In this document: one piece after another, positions 20,349 through 28,864 of the stretch
How the letters are laid out: the number at the start of each line of letters is the position of its first letter
Position numbering within the stretch: the first letter of the stretch is position 1
From: Dokdonella sp.
GTDB lineage: Bacteria; Pseudomonadota; Gammaproteobacteria; Xanthomonadales; Rhodanobacteraceae
Assembly (NCBI RefSeq): GCF_017744955.1
Contig: NZ_JAGIAG010000018.1
Span: 1 to 64,000 of the forward strand
DNA length: 64,000 bases
Direction of reading: 5' to 3'
Program-made: the position numbers and the translations under genes
Notes under the pieces: generated by a model
What the model saw: only the letters and a program-made list of their open reading frames with translations
The model's database searches: none
Told to the model about the DNA's origin: nothing

Positions 20349-20897
20349 ATGACCGAAACACAGACGCTTTGCAACGGAACCTGGCTACGCCTGAAGAAGC
20401 GCGGGCGCTGGGAATACGCCGAGCGCACCAATCCGGGCGGCGGCGTGATGATTGTCGCGGTCACGCCCGAGGACCGCATTCTCTTCGTCGAGCAGTACCG
20501 GCCGGCGATCGAATGCATGACCATCGAGATGCCGGCCGGCCTGGTCGGCGACGTCGCCGGCAACGCCGATGAAAGCGCGGTCGAGGCCGCGCACCGCGAA
20601 CTGATCGAGGAAACCGGCTACCGCGCCGGCCGCATCGAATTCCTGATGGCCGGACCGACCTCGGCCGGCATGAGCAACGAGATCCTCGCCTTCGTGCGCG
20701 CCTACGAACTCGAGCGCGCGCACGCGGGCGGCGGCGACGAGACCGAGGACATCGTCGTGCACGAGATCCCGCGGGCGGAAGCCCCGGCGTGGCTGGTGGC
20801 GAAGATCCGCGCTGGCTACTCGATCGACCCGAAGATGTTCGCCGGCCTCTACCTGCTCGATCACGGCGAGGCGCTGTTCGGCGATCCGCATTCCTAG
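20349..20897 (+). CDS. NUDIX hydrolase, probable ADP-ribose pyrophosphatase
   Basis: 182 residues. The Nudix box G-x5-E-x7-REUXEE-x-GU is satisfied from about residue 62, with an insertion: GLVGDVAGNADESAVEAAHR followed by ELIEETGYRAG. The preceding VEQYRPAIECMTIEMPAG is the substrate-pocket signature of NudF-type ADP-ribose and NDP-sugar pyrophosphatases. It probably removes nucleoside-diphosphate metabolites in the cytoplasm. It is divergent from the secreted propeller gene. Confidence 0.9.
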   Translation: MTETQTLCNGTWLRLKKRGRWEYAERTNPGGGVMIVAVTPEDRILFVEQYRPAIECMTIEMPAGLVGDVAGNADESAVEAAHRELIEETGYRAGRIEFLMAGPTSAGMSNEILAFVRAYELERAHAGGGDETEDIVVHEIPRAEAPAWLVAKIRAGYSIDPKMFAGLYLLDHGEALFGDPHS

Positions 20898-20954
20898 TCG
20901 GCGCGGATCCTCTCCACCTCGCCGCGACCGGCGCCCCCGCAGCGGGCGCGGAAA

Positions 20955-21353
20955 TCAGGTCAGCCGCGTGAACGCGAAGGCCTGCCACAACAACAGCAAC
21001 GCCATCGCCAGCATCACCAGCCAGGTCAGCCCGGTTCCGCCGAAACGGCCGACGCTGTGGCCGGAAGAACGCGACAGGCCGATCGCGTGCGCGATGCGCG
21101 CGACGATCAGAGCGATGCCCAAGCCGTGCAGCAGGACCGGCTGCGTCTGGTTCAGCTCCAGCAGCAGGAGCAGCAGCAACGCCAGCGGCAAGTTCTCCAG
21201 CGCATTCGCGTGGGCGCGGATGCGTCTGGCGAGGTCGCCGTCACCGCCGTCGCCGAGGCCGACCTTTCGGGTATTGCGCGCGATCACCACGCGCGCGGCC
21301 AGAACCAGTACGAGCAGCGCCGCCAATGCGGCGTAAATCGCGGTGATTCGCAT
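20955..21353 (-). CDS. MAPEG-family integral membrane protein
   Basis: 132 residues with four membrane segments: IYAALAALLVLVLAARVVIAR, LPLALLLLLLLELNQ, LLHGLGIALIVARIAHAIGL and LTWLVMLAMALLLLWQAFAF. The conserved RIRAHANALENLPLALLLL and RIAHAIGLSRSSG are diagnostic of the MAPEG family (microsomal glutathione S-transferase-like). Substrates of bacterial members are mostly unknown. It is followed closely by the TMEM43-like gene on the same strand, which lies upstream in transcription. Confidence 0.9.
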   Translation of the reverse strand: MRITAIYAALAALLVLVLAARVVIARNTRKVGLGDGGDGDLARRIRAHANALENLPLALLLLLLLELNQTQPVLLHGLGIALIVARIAHAIGLSRSSGHSVGRFGGTGLTWLVMLAMALLLLWQAFAFTRLT

Positions 21354-21375
21354 CGTCTCCCCTCCCTCTTCGACG

Positions 21376-22107
21376 TCAGTTTGCGGCCGGCATCCGCAGC
21401 CACTCGCCGTCCTGGATGCCGTGGATGCGCGACACCTCGACCGGCGCGATGACGCGATAGCTCACGCGCAGGTCGCCGATTGCCGGGTGCTGCGGATCGC
21501 CGGTGTAGAGCGCGCCGTCGCTGTCGCGGAAGGTCGCCGCCAGGTTCGGCGGCAGCTGCGACGCGCGCACCGGCAGCGCGACCGGCGCCTCGACGTCGAA
21601 GAGCACCTGCGCGGCGAGGTCGGGATCGAAACGGAATGCGCCAAGGCGCAGTTCGTCGCTGTCGAACAGATCGCCGTCGAACGGCGCTCGCTGCGGATTC
21701 TCGTGCCCCTGGCGCTGGCGGAATTCGCTCGAATCGATGAGCTGCGCGGACCAGACCTGCTCGTACTCGCATTTCTCCTGCGCGCAGGTCTCTTCCCATT
21801 GCCGCATCTCGACCGAACGCATCAGGCCGATCGCTCCCGCCTCGGCATGGATCCCGAACTGCTCGTCGCGCGGCGCGTCCTTCCCGCGCAACCTGCCGCT
21901 GACTTCGATCAACCGGCCCTGGTTGGCCGGATCGATGCGGTCGGCCGACACCGCCAGCGGCGTGGTTTCCGCGGTGGCGACCGACGCCGGCGCGGTCTCG
22001 GTGCGCTGGCGCCAGGTGAGCCAGAGCAAGGCGACGATCGCGATCGCCAGCGTCACCCCGACGAGCACCTGCGCCGTCGTCGCGCCGCGGTTCGCGCGCT
22101 CGCTCAC
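21376..22107 (-). CDS. TMEM43-like membrane protein, GTG start
   Basis: 243 residues from a GTG at 22107 that overlaps the stop of the hydrolase gene (GTGA). One membrane helix lies near residues 14-30 (QVLVGVTLAIAIVALLWLTW). A large soluble domain follows: NQGRLIEVSGRLRGKDAP, GLMRSVEMRQWEE, and FRQRQGHENPQRAPF. The VEMYQW-like motif and the pattern of soluble strands match the TMEM43/LUMA family. The bacterial role is unknown. The coupled GTGA overlap shows it is translated with the metallo-hydrolase. Confidence 0.8.
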   Translation of the reverse strand: MSERANRGATTAQVLVGVTLAIAIVALLWLTWRQRTETAPASVATAETTPLAVSADRIDPANQGRLIEVSGRLRGKDAPRDEQFGIHAEAGAIGLMRSVEMRQWEETCAQEKCEYEQVWSAQLIDSSEFRQRQGHENPQRAPFDGDLFDSDELRLGAFRFDPDLAAQVLFDVEAPVALPVRASQLPPNLAATFRDSDGALYTGDPQHPAIGDLRVSYRVIAPVEVSRIHGIQDGEWLRMPAAN

Positions 22108-22967
22108 GCCGCCTCCGCGACGAGTTCGGCGCGTTCGTCGACGGTCGAGTAGCGACCCTTGTCGTCGCGCACCACGCGCGCGGCGGCGCAGCCGACGTCG
22201 TGCGTGAAGTACAGCCGGACGCCGCGTGCGAGCTTGTCGTCGAGGAACGCGCGCTTCTCGTCGATCAGGAGTTCCGGATAGCGGTCGTAACCCATCGTCA
22301 CCGGCAGATGCACCCATGGCCGCCCCGGGATCAGGTCGGCGCAGAATACGATGCCGCCGTCGGCGCTTTCGACCTCGGCCAGCATCAGGCCCGGCGTGTG
22401 GCCGTTGGAATAGCTGAACCGCACGTGCGGACCGAGCGCGAGGCTGCGTTCGCCCTGCACGCGCTCGAGCCGGCCGGAGGCTTCGAGCAGCGGCTGCAGT
22501 TCCGGGATGAACGAGGCGCGGTCGCGCGGATGCGGATGCAGGGCGCGCTGCCAGCATTCCTCGCCGACGACGTAGGTCGCGTTCGGGAACAACAGGCGCG
22601 GCGGCTCGCCTTCGCGCCACGCGTCGAGCAGGCCGCCGGCATGGTCGAAATGCAGATGCGACACGACCACGACGTCGACGTCCTCGTGCGAGAAGCCGGC
22701 TTCGCGCAGCGAATCGAGCAGGACGTGACGATCCTCGACCACGCCGTAGCGTTCGCGCATCTTCGGATCGAAGAACGCGCCGATGCCGGTCTCCAACAGC
22801 ACCGTCTTGCCGTCGAGATCGTCGACCAGCAGCGCGCGGCAGGCGAGCGGAATGCGGTTGTGTTCGTCCGGCGTGATCCAGCGCGACCACATCGCCTGCG
22901 GCACGTTGCCGAACATCGCGCCGCCGTCGAGCTTCTGCGAATTGCCTAGGAGGGACCAGAGTTTCAT
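22104..22967 (-). CDS. MBL-fold metallo-hydrolase
   Basis: 287 residues from the ATG at 22967. The frame stays open upstream, but those codons fall in the GGGATTC tandem repeat and are not expected to be translated. The metal ligands are visible: SHLHFDHAGG (HxHxDH, about residues 128-134), His in SNGHTPGLML, Asp in IVFCADLIPG and His in LYFTHDVGCA. This layout matches quorum-quenching lactonase-like or generic MBL hydrolases. The substrate is unknown. It is the first gene of a leftward unit with the TMEM43-like gene and possibly the MAPEG gene. Confidence 0.88.
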   Translation of the reverse strand: MKLWSLLGNSQKLDGGAMFGNVPQAMWSRWITPDEHNRIPLACRALLVDDLDGKTVLLETGIGAFFDPKMRERYGVVEDRHVLLDSLREAGFSHEDVDVVVVSHLHFDHAGGLLDAWREGEPPRLLFPNATYVVGEECWQRALHPHPRDRASFIPELQPLLEASGRLERVQGERSLALGPHVRFSYSNGHTPGLMLAEVESADGGIVFCADLIPGRPWVHLPVTMGYDRYPELLIDEKRAFLDDKLARGVRLYFTHDVGCAAARVVRDDKGRYSTVDERAELVAEAA

Positions 22968-22975
22968 TCGGAGCC

Positions 22976-23030
22976 GGGATCCGGGATTCGGGATTCGGGA
23001 TTCGGGATTCGGGATTCGGGATTCGGGAGA
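22976..23030. repeat. GGGATTC heptamer tandem array
   Basis: Six perfect GGGATTC units (22983-23024) are preceded by one degenerate unit (GGGATCC, 22976-22982). The array lies just upstream of the metallo-hydrolase start. Scattered related units occur at 23117-23141 and 25155-25242. Such heptamers are typical intergenic decoration in Xanthomonadaceae. Confidence 0.9.
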
Positions 23031-23134
23031 GGAGGCTACAGGTCCCGCAGTTTCGCGCAAGTCACAATTCGCGATTCATTCCGCGAGCAGTCGCGAACGC
23101 GCCGCCCCTGCGGTCACCAATCCCGAATCACCAA

Positions 23135-24820
23135 TCACGGCTTCACCAACCCGCTCCCCGAATCGCCGCGCGGATCGGAACCCGCCTGCACCGCGCCGGT
23201 CTTCTTGTCCCAGCTGACCGCGTTCATGAAACCCCAGCGGCGCTCGGACTCGTTGACCTTGTGCCCCATCGCCTCGAGCGCCTTGACCTCGTCCGGCGTG
23301 AAGGCGTCCTTCTCGGCCGAGATCACGTCGGGCATGTACTGGTGGTGATAGCGCGGATTGCCGACGAATTTCTCGGGCGACTCGCCGTCGACGAAGGCGA
23401 GGATGCCTTCGAGCACCATCGTGATGATGCGGCTGCCGCCGGGCGTGCCGATCACGCCGACCTTGTCGGCGCCGATCACGAAGCTCGGCGTCATCGACGA
23501 CAGCGGGCGGCTGCCGGGCCGCGGCGCGTTGCGCTCGTTGCCGAGCAGGCCGAACGCGTTCGGCTTGCCGGCGACCAGGGCGAAATCGTCCATCTCGTCG
23601 TTCAGCACGAAGCCGGTGCCGGGAACGACGAAGCCGGAGCCGAAGATCAGGTTGACCGTCTGCGTGGCCGAGACGAGATTGCCGTCGCGATCGATGATCG
23701 AAAAATGCGTCGTGTGCGTACCCTGCGGCGGAGCGAGGTACGGCGGCAGCAGTTCGCTCGGCGTCGCCTTCTCCGGATGGATGGATGCGCGCAGGCCGGC
23801 CGCGTAGTCCGCGCTCATCAGCCGCGCGATCGGCATCTCGACGAAGTCCGGATCGCCGAGGTATTCGGCGCGGTCGCGGTATGCGCGGCGCATCGCCTCG
23901 ACGGTGAGATGCACGCGATGCACGCGATCGAGCTTGGACAGCTCGTAGCCGCCGAGGACGTTCAGCATCTCGGCCAGCGCGATGCCGCCGGACGACGGCG
24001 GCGGCGCGGTGACGATGCGCCAGCCGCGATAGTCGAAGGCGAGCGGCGCGCGCTCCTTGACCTCGTACTTGGCGAGGTCGTCGAGCGTCCAGTTGCCGCC
24101 GGCCGCGCGCACGCCGTCGACCAGGGTCTTCGCCAGTTCGCCGCGATAGAAACCGTCGTTGCCGTGCTCGGCGATGCGCTCGAGCACGCGCGCCAGATCC
24201 GGCGACTTGAACGTCCAGCCGGCCTTCGGCGCCTCGCCGTCGACGAGATAGAGCGCGGCGGAACCCGGATAGCGCGCGATGACTTCCTTGCGCGCCGCCA
24301 GCTCCTTCAGGAACCGGCCGTCCGGCTGGAAACCCTCGCGCGCGAGGCGGATCGCCGGCGCCAGCGATTTCGTCAGCGGCAGCTTGCCGTAGTGCCGCGC
24401 CAGCCAGACCAGGCCGGCCGGCTCGCCCGGAATCGCCGCTGAAAGCGGGCCGTTGGTCGAATGGTCGCGATCCGGCTCGCCGTTGGCGTCGAGATAGAAC
24501 TTCGAATCGACCGCGGCCGGCGCGGTCTCGCGCGCGTCGACCATCACTTCCTTGCCGTCGCTCGCGCGATGCAGCAGGAACAGGCCGCCGCCGCCGATGC
24601 CCGAACTCTGCGGCTCGACCACCGACAGCGCTGCCGCGACCGCGACGGCGGCGTCGAACGCGTTGCCGCCCGCGGCGAGCACCTCGAAACCGGCCTGCGT
24701 GGCCAGCGTGTGTGCGCTCGCGATCGCCGCACGCGGCGGCTTGTCGGCGGCCGGCGCCGCGGCGCTGCAGAAGAAGACGAATGTCGCCGTCGCGGCGACG
24801 AAGCCGCGTACGCGCTTCAT
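23135..24820 (-). CDS. ggt: Gamma-glutamyltransferase
   Basis: 561 residues. A signal peptide (residues 1-25, ending AAPAA) directs it to the periplasm. The Ntn-hydrolase precursor signature is GTHTTHFSIIDRDGNLVSAT; autocleavage exposes the second threonine of THTTHF (about residue 371) as nucleophile. The large-subunit motif is SGIGGGGLFLLH and the small-subunit pocket is FGLLGN...PLSSMTPSFV...GTPGGSRII. It cleaves the gamma-glutamyl bond of glutathione. The start lies one base after the ferredoxin stop, so the two are co-transcribed. Confidence 0.95.
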   Translation of the reverse strand: MKRVRGFVAATATFVFFCSAAAPAADKPPRAAIASAHTLATQAGFEVLAAGGNAFDAAVAVAAALSVVEPQSSGIGGGGLFLLHRASDGKEVMVDARETAPAAVDSKFYLDANGEPDRDHSTNGPLSAAIPGEPAGLVWLARHYGKLPLTKSLAPAIRLAREGFQPDGRFLKELAARKEVIARYPGSAALYLVDGEAPKAGWTFKSPDLARVLERIAEHGNDGFYRGELAKTLVDGVRAAGGNWTLDDLAKYEVKERAPLAFDYRGWRIVTAPPPSSGGIALAEMLNVLGGYELSKLDRVHRVHLTVEAMRRAYRDRAEYLGDPDFVEMPIARLMSADYAAGLRASIHPEKATPSELLPPYLAPPQGTHTTHFSIIDRDGNLVSATQTVNLIFGSGFVVPGTGFVLNDEMDDFALVAGKPNAFGLLGNERNAPRPGSRPLSSMTPSFVIGADKVGVIGTPGGSRIITMVLEGILAFVDGESPEKFVGNPRYHHQYMPDVISAEKDAFTPDEVKALEAMGHKVNESERRWGFMNAVSWDKKTGAVQAGSDPRGDSGSGLVKP

Positions 24821-24821
24821 G

Positions 24822-25145
24822 TCAGGTTTCTCCTTGGGCGTCGTCCTTGCGCGCGGGAATCGGCAGCGGCAATCCGTGGCCGCCTTTCTCGTGGACGTCC
24901 GTCCGGGTCAGGACGTCGAACTTCGCCAGCAGTTGATCGCGCGATTCGGGATGCTGCGGATCGGTGATGATGCATTCGACCGGGCACACTTCCACGCACT
25001 GCGGCGTGTCGTAGTGGCCGACGCATTCGGTGCATCGCTGCGGCGCGATCTCGTAGAACTCCGCACCCAGGCTGATCGCCGCGTTCGGACAGACCGGCTC
25101 GCAGACGTCGCAGTTGACGCAGAGTTCGGTGATCTTCAGGGACAT
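24822..25145 (-). CDS. YfhL-family 2[4Fe-4S] ferredoxin
   Basis: 107 residues from the ATG at 25145 (MSLKITELCVNCDVCEPVCP). Two cluster-binding motifs are present: CVNCDVCEPVCP and CTEC-(x8)-CVEVCPVECI. The insertion between the cysteines of cluster II is the hallmark of the YfhL/Alvin group. The C-terminal extension (about 35 residues) is also typical. It carries electrons at low potential in the cytoplasm. In Xanthomonadales it commonly lies near coaD, as here. Confidence 0.92.
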   Translation of the reverse strand: MSLKITELCVNCDVCEPVCPNAAISLGAEFYEIAPQRCTECVGHYDTPQCVEVCPVECIITDPQHPESRDQLLAKFDVLTRTDVHEKGGHGLPLPIPARKDDAQGET

Positions 25146-25154
25146 GCGTTGGGG

Positions 25155-25242
25155 CCGGGATTGGAGATTGGGGATTCGGAAAAGAAACTGCGGCCAGGGC
25201 GGCGCCGATCCAATCCCGAATCCCGAACCCCGAAATCCCGGC
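25155..25242. repeat. Degenerate GGGATT-type repeats, inverted arrangement
   Basis: GGGATTGGAGATTGGGGATTC at the left and the complementary CCAATCCCGAATCCCGAACC with AATCCCGG at the right form a loose inverted pair. The pair fills the gap between the ferredoxin and lipoprotein genes. It belongs to the same family as the heptamer array at 22976-23030. Confidence 0.75.
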
Positions 25243-25246
25243 TTTC

Positions 25247-25759
25247 CTACTTCGCCTCGACGAAGCGCACGTCCGCCGCCGACGCGGCCAGCGCCTGCTT
25301 CACCGTCTCGCCGTCGGCCGGCGCGCCGATGAACAGCACCACCACGTCCTTGAACGAGCCGGGCTGGGCGTCCTTGAACGCCTCGACGATCAGCTGCGAG
25401 GTCGCGGCCGAATCCGGACCGCCGAACGCCATCATGTTGCCCGGCAGCACGCCGCGCGAGACCGTGGTCTTGACGTTGTCGAGCTGGTTGGCGCGATCGG
25501 CCTTGGCCGCGTCGTCGTCGCCGCCCGGCACGAAGTACATGTACGGACGGTTGCTCTTGACGCCCTGCATGTTGTCGGTGACCACCGCAACCAGATACTG
25601 CTTCCACGCCGTCTTGTCGGCCGGGTTGGCCGGCAGCGGCACCTTCGCCGGCTTCTGCTCGGTGGCGGCGGCTTCCGGCTTCTTTTCGCCCTGGTCGCAG
25701 GCGCTCAGCGCGAACGTCGCGGCGCAGGCGAGGACGAGAGTCGGGAGAAACTTGCGCAT
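25247..25759 (-). CDS. Putative lipoprotein of unknown function
   Basis: 170 residues from the ATG at 25759. The N-terminus MRKFLPTLVLACAATFALSA is followed by Cys in a lipobox (LSAC), so it is predicted to be lipidated. An acidic/lysine linker leads to a soluble domain (TAWKQYLVAVVTDNMQG, MYFVPGGDDD, LPGNMMAFGGPDS, DVVVLFIGAPADGE). No family was recognised. It lies between coaD and the ferredoxin on the same strand. Confidence 0.75.
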   Translation of the reverse strand: MRKFLPTLVLACAATFALSACDQGEKKPEAAATEQKPAKVPLPANPADKTAWKQYLVAVVTDNMQGVKSNRPYMYFVPGGDDDAAKADRANQLDNVKTTVSRGVLPGNMMAFGGPDSAATSQLIVEAFKDAQPGSFKDVVVLFIGAPADGETVKQALAASAADVRFVEAK

Positions 25760-25850
25760 GGCATACCTCACTGGTTGGTCATCGGAGCAATTCGGAAACC
25801 GCGCGCGGCTTCCGAGAAAACGGAGCGGCCCTTCGAACCACTCCGGGGAT

Positions 25851-26351
25851 CTATTTCGAATAGCGCATTCGCAGCGCCTGCTGCACCGCCGGGTGCACGA
25901 ACCCGGAGACGTCGCCGCCGAGTCGCGCGATCTCGCGCACCAGCGACGAGGAGATGAAGCTGTACTGCTCGGCCGGCGTCAGGAACAGGGTTTCCGCGGC
26001 AGGGATCAGATGTCGGTTCATGCTGGCGAGCTGGAATTCGTACTCGAAGTCCGATACGGCACGCAGTCCGCGCAGGATCACCCCGGCGCCGATGTCCTCG
26101 ACGAATTCCGCCAGCAGCACCGAGAACCCGCGCACTTCCACGTTGGCCACGCCGGTCAGCGCGGTGCGCGCCAGCGCGATGCGTTCGTCGAGCGCGAGCG
26201 CCGGCCCCTTGGTCGAGCTGTCGGCGACGGCGACGATGACGCGATCGAACAGCGGCGAGGCGCGGCTGACCAGGTCGATGTGTCCGTTGGTGATCGGATC
26301 GAACGTTCCCGGATAGACCGCGATGCGCGCGCGCTGCTGCGAAATCGCCAT
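25851..26351 (-). CDS. coaD: Phosphopantetheine adenylyltransferase
   Basis: 166 residues. The nucleotidyltransferase motif is YPGTFDPITNGHIDL (T/HxGH). Other conserved elements are RGLRAVSDFEYEFQLASMNR and PAEQYSFISSSLVREIARLGGDVSGFV. It performs the penultimate step of coenzyme A synthesis, from 4'-phosphopantetheine and ATP to dephospho-CoA. The length is normal. It is followed on the same strand by the lipoprotein and ferredoxin, and preceded by rsmD. Confidence 0.97.
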   Translation of the reverse strand: MAISQQRARIAVYPGTFDPITNGHIDLVSRASPLFDRVIVAVADSSTKGPALALDERIALARTALTGVANVEVRGFSVLLAEFVEDIGAGVILRGLRAVSDFEYEFQLASMNRHLIPAAETLFLTPAEQYSFISSSLVREIARLGGDVSGFVHPAVQQALRMRYSK

Positions 26352-26390
26352 TGCTGCAAGCCTGCTCAGGCCGTACCGGCCGCGAAGACG

Positions 26391-26984
26391 CTAGCTTAAC
26401 GGATCGGCCGGCGAGCGACGATACAGCGCGAAGCGCACCGTGCCGGCGCGGCCTTCACGATGCAGGCTCCAGTTCGCCGGCACGGCGAAGCGGGCACCCT
26501 CGGCGCTTTCGACGTAGACGTACGCCGCGGCGCCGAGCCAGCCGCCCTGCTCCAGCCGGCGCGCCGATTCGCCCCACAGGTCGGCGTCGAACGGCGGGTC
26601 GAGAAAGACCAGGTCGAACGGCCGCGCCGCGCGGGCGGCCAGGAAGCCGAACGCCTCTTCGTTGACCGGCTCCGCCCCGGTCACCTTGAGCCGCGCGAGG
26701 TTGTCCTGCAGCAGCCGCCACAGCTCGCGATCGCGCTCGACGAAGACGCAGGTGCCGGCGCCGCGGGACAGCGCCTCGATGCCGAGCGCGCCGGTACCGG
26801 CATACAGATCGAGGCAGCGCGCGCCGTCGATGATCGGCGCCAGCCAGTTGAACAGCGTCTCGCGCACGCGGTCCGGCGTCGGCCGCAGGCCGGGCCGATC
26901 CGGCACGGCGAGGCGCGAGCCGCGCAGCCGGCCGGCGACGATGCGCAGGCTGCCGCCCGCCGAGCTGCCGCGTGCTTTGGTCAT
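26391..26984 (-). CDS. rsmD: 16S rRNA (guanine966-N2)-methyltransferase
   Basis: 197 residues from the ATG at 26984, giving GGSLRIVAGRLRGSRLAVPD near the start. Motif I is CLDLYAGTGALGIEALSRGA and motif IV (catalytic) is DLVFLDPPFD. RPTPDRVRETLFNWL is the family's tRNA/rRNA-contacting N-terminal signature. It methylates G966 of 16S rRNA. It is divergent from ftsY with 67 bases between, the standard rsmD/ftsY arrangement in gammaproteobacteria. Confidence 0.95.
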   Translation of the reverse strand: MTKARGSSAGGSLRIVAGRLRGSRLAVPDRPGLRPTPDRVRETLFNWLAPIIDGARCLDLYAGTGALGIEALSRGAGTCVFVERDRELWRLLQDNLARLKVTGAEPVNEEAFGFLAARAARPFDLVFLDPPFDADLWGESARRLEQGGWLGAAAYVYVESAEGARFAVPANWSLHREGRAGTVRFALYRRSPADPLS

Positions 26985-27051
26985 GGTTCGGCTTGCGTCC
27001 TGGGCGCGGGTGTTAGCATTGCGGGCTCGCATTCTCGCTTGTCCGTCCGCG

Positions 27052-28194
27052 ATGCTGAAGTTCTGGAAAAGGAAGAAGCCGGCCGACGCAGCGCCGGCGC
27101 AGGAAGCGCCCGTCGAAACCGCGGCCGACATCGAGGCGGCGAGCGAAGCTGCCGCGCCGGTCGCCGCGCCCGAACCGCCCACGGAACCGGAGCCCGCGCC
27201 GGTTGCCGAGGTCGCCGCCGCTGCTGACGTCGACGTACCGCCACCGCAAGCCGTCGCCGAGCCGGCTACACCGCCGGCGAAACGCTCCTGGCGCGAACGC
27301 CTCGCCGGCAGCGGCTTCGCGCGCGGCCTGTCTTCGCTGTTCACGCGCAATCCGGTGCTCGACGACGCGTTCCTCGACGAGCTGGAAACCTGCCTGATCA
27401 CCGCCGACGTCGGCGTCGCCGCGGCGACCGAACTGATCGAGAAACTGCGCAAGCGCGTGGACAGGCGCGAGTTCGCCGACGCCGCCGCGCTGCTCGTGGC
27501 GCTGCGCGCGGAACTGGTCGGCCAGCTGAAGCCGGTCGAGAAACCGCTCGACGTCGGCGGCCGCAAGCCGTTCGTGCTGCTCATGGTCGGCGTCAACGGC
27601 GTCGGCAAGACCACCACGATCGGCAAGCTCGCCTTCCGCTTCAGCGGCGAGGGCCGCTCGGTGCTGCTCGCCGCCGGCGACACCTTCCGCGCCGCCGCGG
27701 TCGAGCAGTTGCAGACCTGGGGCACGCGCAACGGCGTGCCGGTCATCGCGCAGGGTTCCGGCGCGGATTCGGCCAGCGTGATCTTCGACGCGCTGCAGAC
27801 CGCGCGCTCGCGCAGCACCGACGTGCTGATCGCCGACACCGCCGGCCGCCTGCACACGCAGTCCGGCCTGATGGACGAGCTGGCGAAGATCCGTCGCGTG
27901 CTCGGCAAGCTCGACGCCGACGCGCCGCACGAGGCGCTGCTGGTCATCGACGGCACCACCGGCCAGAACGCGATCAGCCAGGTGCGCCAGTTCCAGCAGG
28001 CGATCGGCGTCAGCGGCCTGGTGGTCACCAAGCTCGACGGCACCGCCAAGGGCGGCGTCGTGTTCGCCCTCGCTCGCGAATTCGGCCTGCCGATCCGCTA
28101 TGTGGGCCTCGGCGAAAGCGCCGAGGACCTGCGCCCGTTCGACGCCGCAGCCTTCGTCGACGGCCTGCTGCCGGCGACGCTGGGCAATGGCTGA
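27052..28194 (+). CDS. ftsY: Signal recognition particle receptor
   Basis: 380 residues. An acidic, Ala/Pro-rich A domain (residues 10-80) precedes the N domain and the NG GTPase. G1 is GVNGVGKTTTIGKLA, with DTFRAAAVEQL, G3 IADTAGRLHTQ and G4 VVTKLDGTAKGG. It receives SRP-ribosome complexes at the inner membrane. The next gene starts inside its last codons (8-bp overlap). Confidence 0.97.
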   Translation: MLKFWKRKKPADAAPAQEAPVETAADIEAASEAAAPVAAPEPPTEPEPAPVAEVAAAADVDVPPPQAVAEPATPPAKRSWRERLAGSGFARGLSSLFTRNPVLDDAFLDELETCLITADVGVAAATELIEKLRKRVDRREFADAAALLVALRAELVGQLKPVEKPLDVGGRKPFVLLMVGVNGVGKTTTIGKLAFRFSGEGRSVLLAAGDTFRAAAVEQLQTWGTRNGVPVIAQGSGADSASVIFDALQTARSRSTDVLIADTAGRLHTQSGLMDELAKIRRVLGKLDADAPHEALLVIDGTTGQNAISQVRQFQQAIGVSGLVVTKLDGTAKGGVVFALAREFGLPIRYVGLGESAEDLRPFDAAAFVDGLLPATLGNG

Positions 28195-28864
28195 AACGCC
28201 GGCAACCAAAGCACGGCCGCGTCGCCGGCGCTGGCCGTACGTACTGCTGGCGCTGGCGCTGCTGACCAGCCTCGGCGCGCTGGTGCTGCGCCACTACACG
28301 CGGCCGGACAAGCTCACCGCACTGCTGATCGAGCAGGCGCAGTCGCAACTGGGCCTCAAGCTTGCGCTGGGCGACAGCGCCGGTTTCGGCCTGCTGCCGC
28401 GCCTGCGCGTGCTGCTGCCGAAGTCTTCGCTCGAAGCCGCCGAGGGCGGCGTGCTGCTCGACGCCGACTCGATCGGCGTCGTCGTGCCTTGGCACACGAT
28501 CTGGGGCGAGCGCGTCGACATCGAACGCATTGAGATCGAGAAGCCGCGCCTCGATCTCGACGCGCTCGCGCATTGGCTCGCCGCGCGCCCCGCCGGCGGC
28601 GCCGCTCCGGACGTGCGCTTTGCGATACGCGTGCGCGACGGCGCCCTGCTCGCCTCCGGCAAGCCGATCGCCGAGGGATTGAATCTCCAGTTCGCCAACG
28701 CCGGCGACCTGGCCGCCTGGCTCGCGCAGGTGCGCACGGCGAATTCGTCGCTGCTTCCGCCGCTGGCCGGCAGCGCGGAGGCGGCGACGCTGCAGATCGG
28801 CGCCACGCGGATCGAAGGTCTGCGCGTCGAAGTGCAGGACGACGGCGCCGCGCCGAAACGATGA
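28187..28864 (+). CDS. AsmA-like membrane-anchored protein
   Basis: 225 residues. A basic N-terminus and one membrane helix (WPYVLLALALLTSLGALVLRH) are followed by the AsmA-type start of the periplasmic domain: ALLIEQAQSQLGLKLALGDSAGFGLLPRLRVLLPKSSL, then IGVVVPWHTIWGERVDIERIEIEKPRLDLDAL. It is much shorter than classical AsmA (about 600 residues) and carries only the N-terminal region. It overlaps ftsY by 8 bp and mutY by 4 bp, so the three are a coupled operon. The role, presumably envelope lipid transport or outer-membrane assembly, is inferred from family. Confidence 0.75.
   Translation: MAETPATKARPRRRRWPYVLLALALLTSLGALVLRHYTRPDKLTALLIEQAQSQLGLKLALGDSAGFGLLPRLRVLLPKSSLEAAEGGVLLDADSIGVVVPWHTIWGERVDIERIEIEKPRLDLDALAHWLAARPAGGAAPDVRFAIRVRDGALLASGKPIAEGLNLQFANAGDLAAWLAQVRTANSSLLPPLAGSAEAATLQIGATRIEGLRVEVQDDGAAPKR

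Noticed and set aside
22983..23024. GGGATTC repeats considered as a CRISPR array
   Set aside because: Units are seven bases and directly adjacent with no spacers, so it is a simple tandem repeat.
26985..28049. Upstream extension of the rsmD frame
   Set aside because: It is antisense to ftsY and Ser/Arg-rich. rsmD starts at the ATG 26984.
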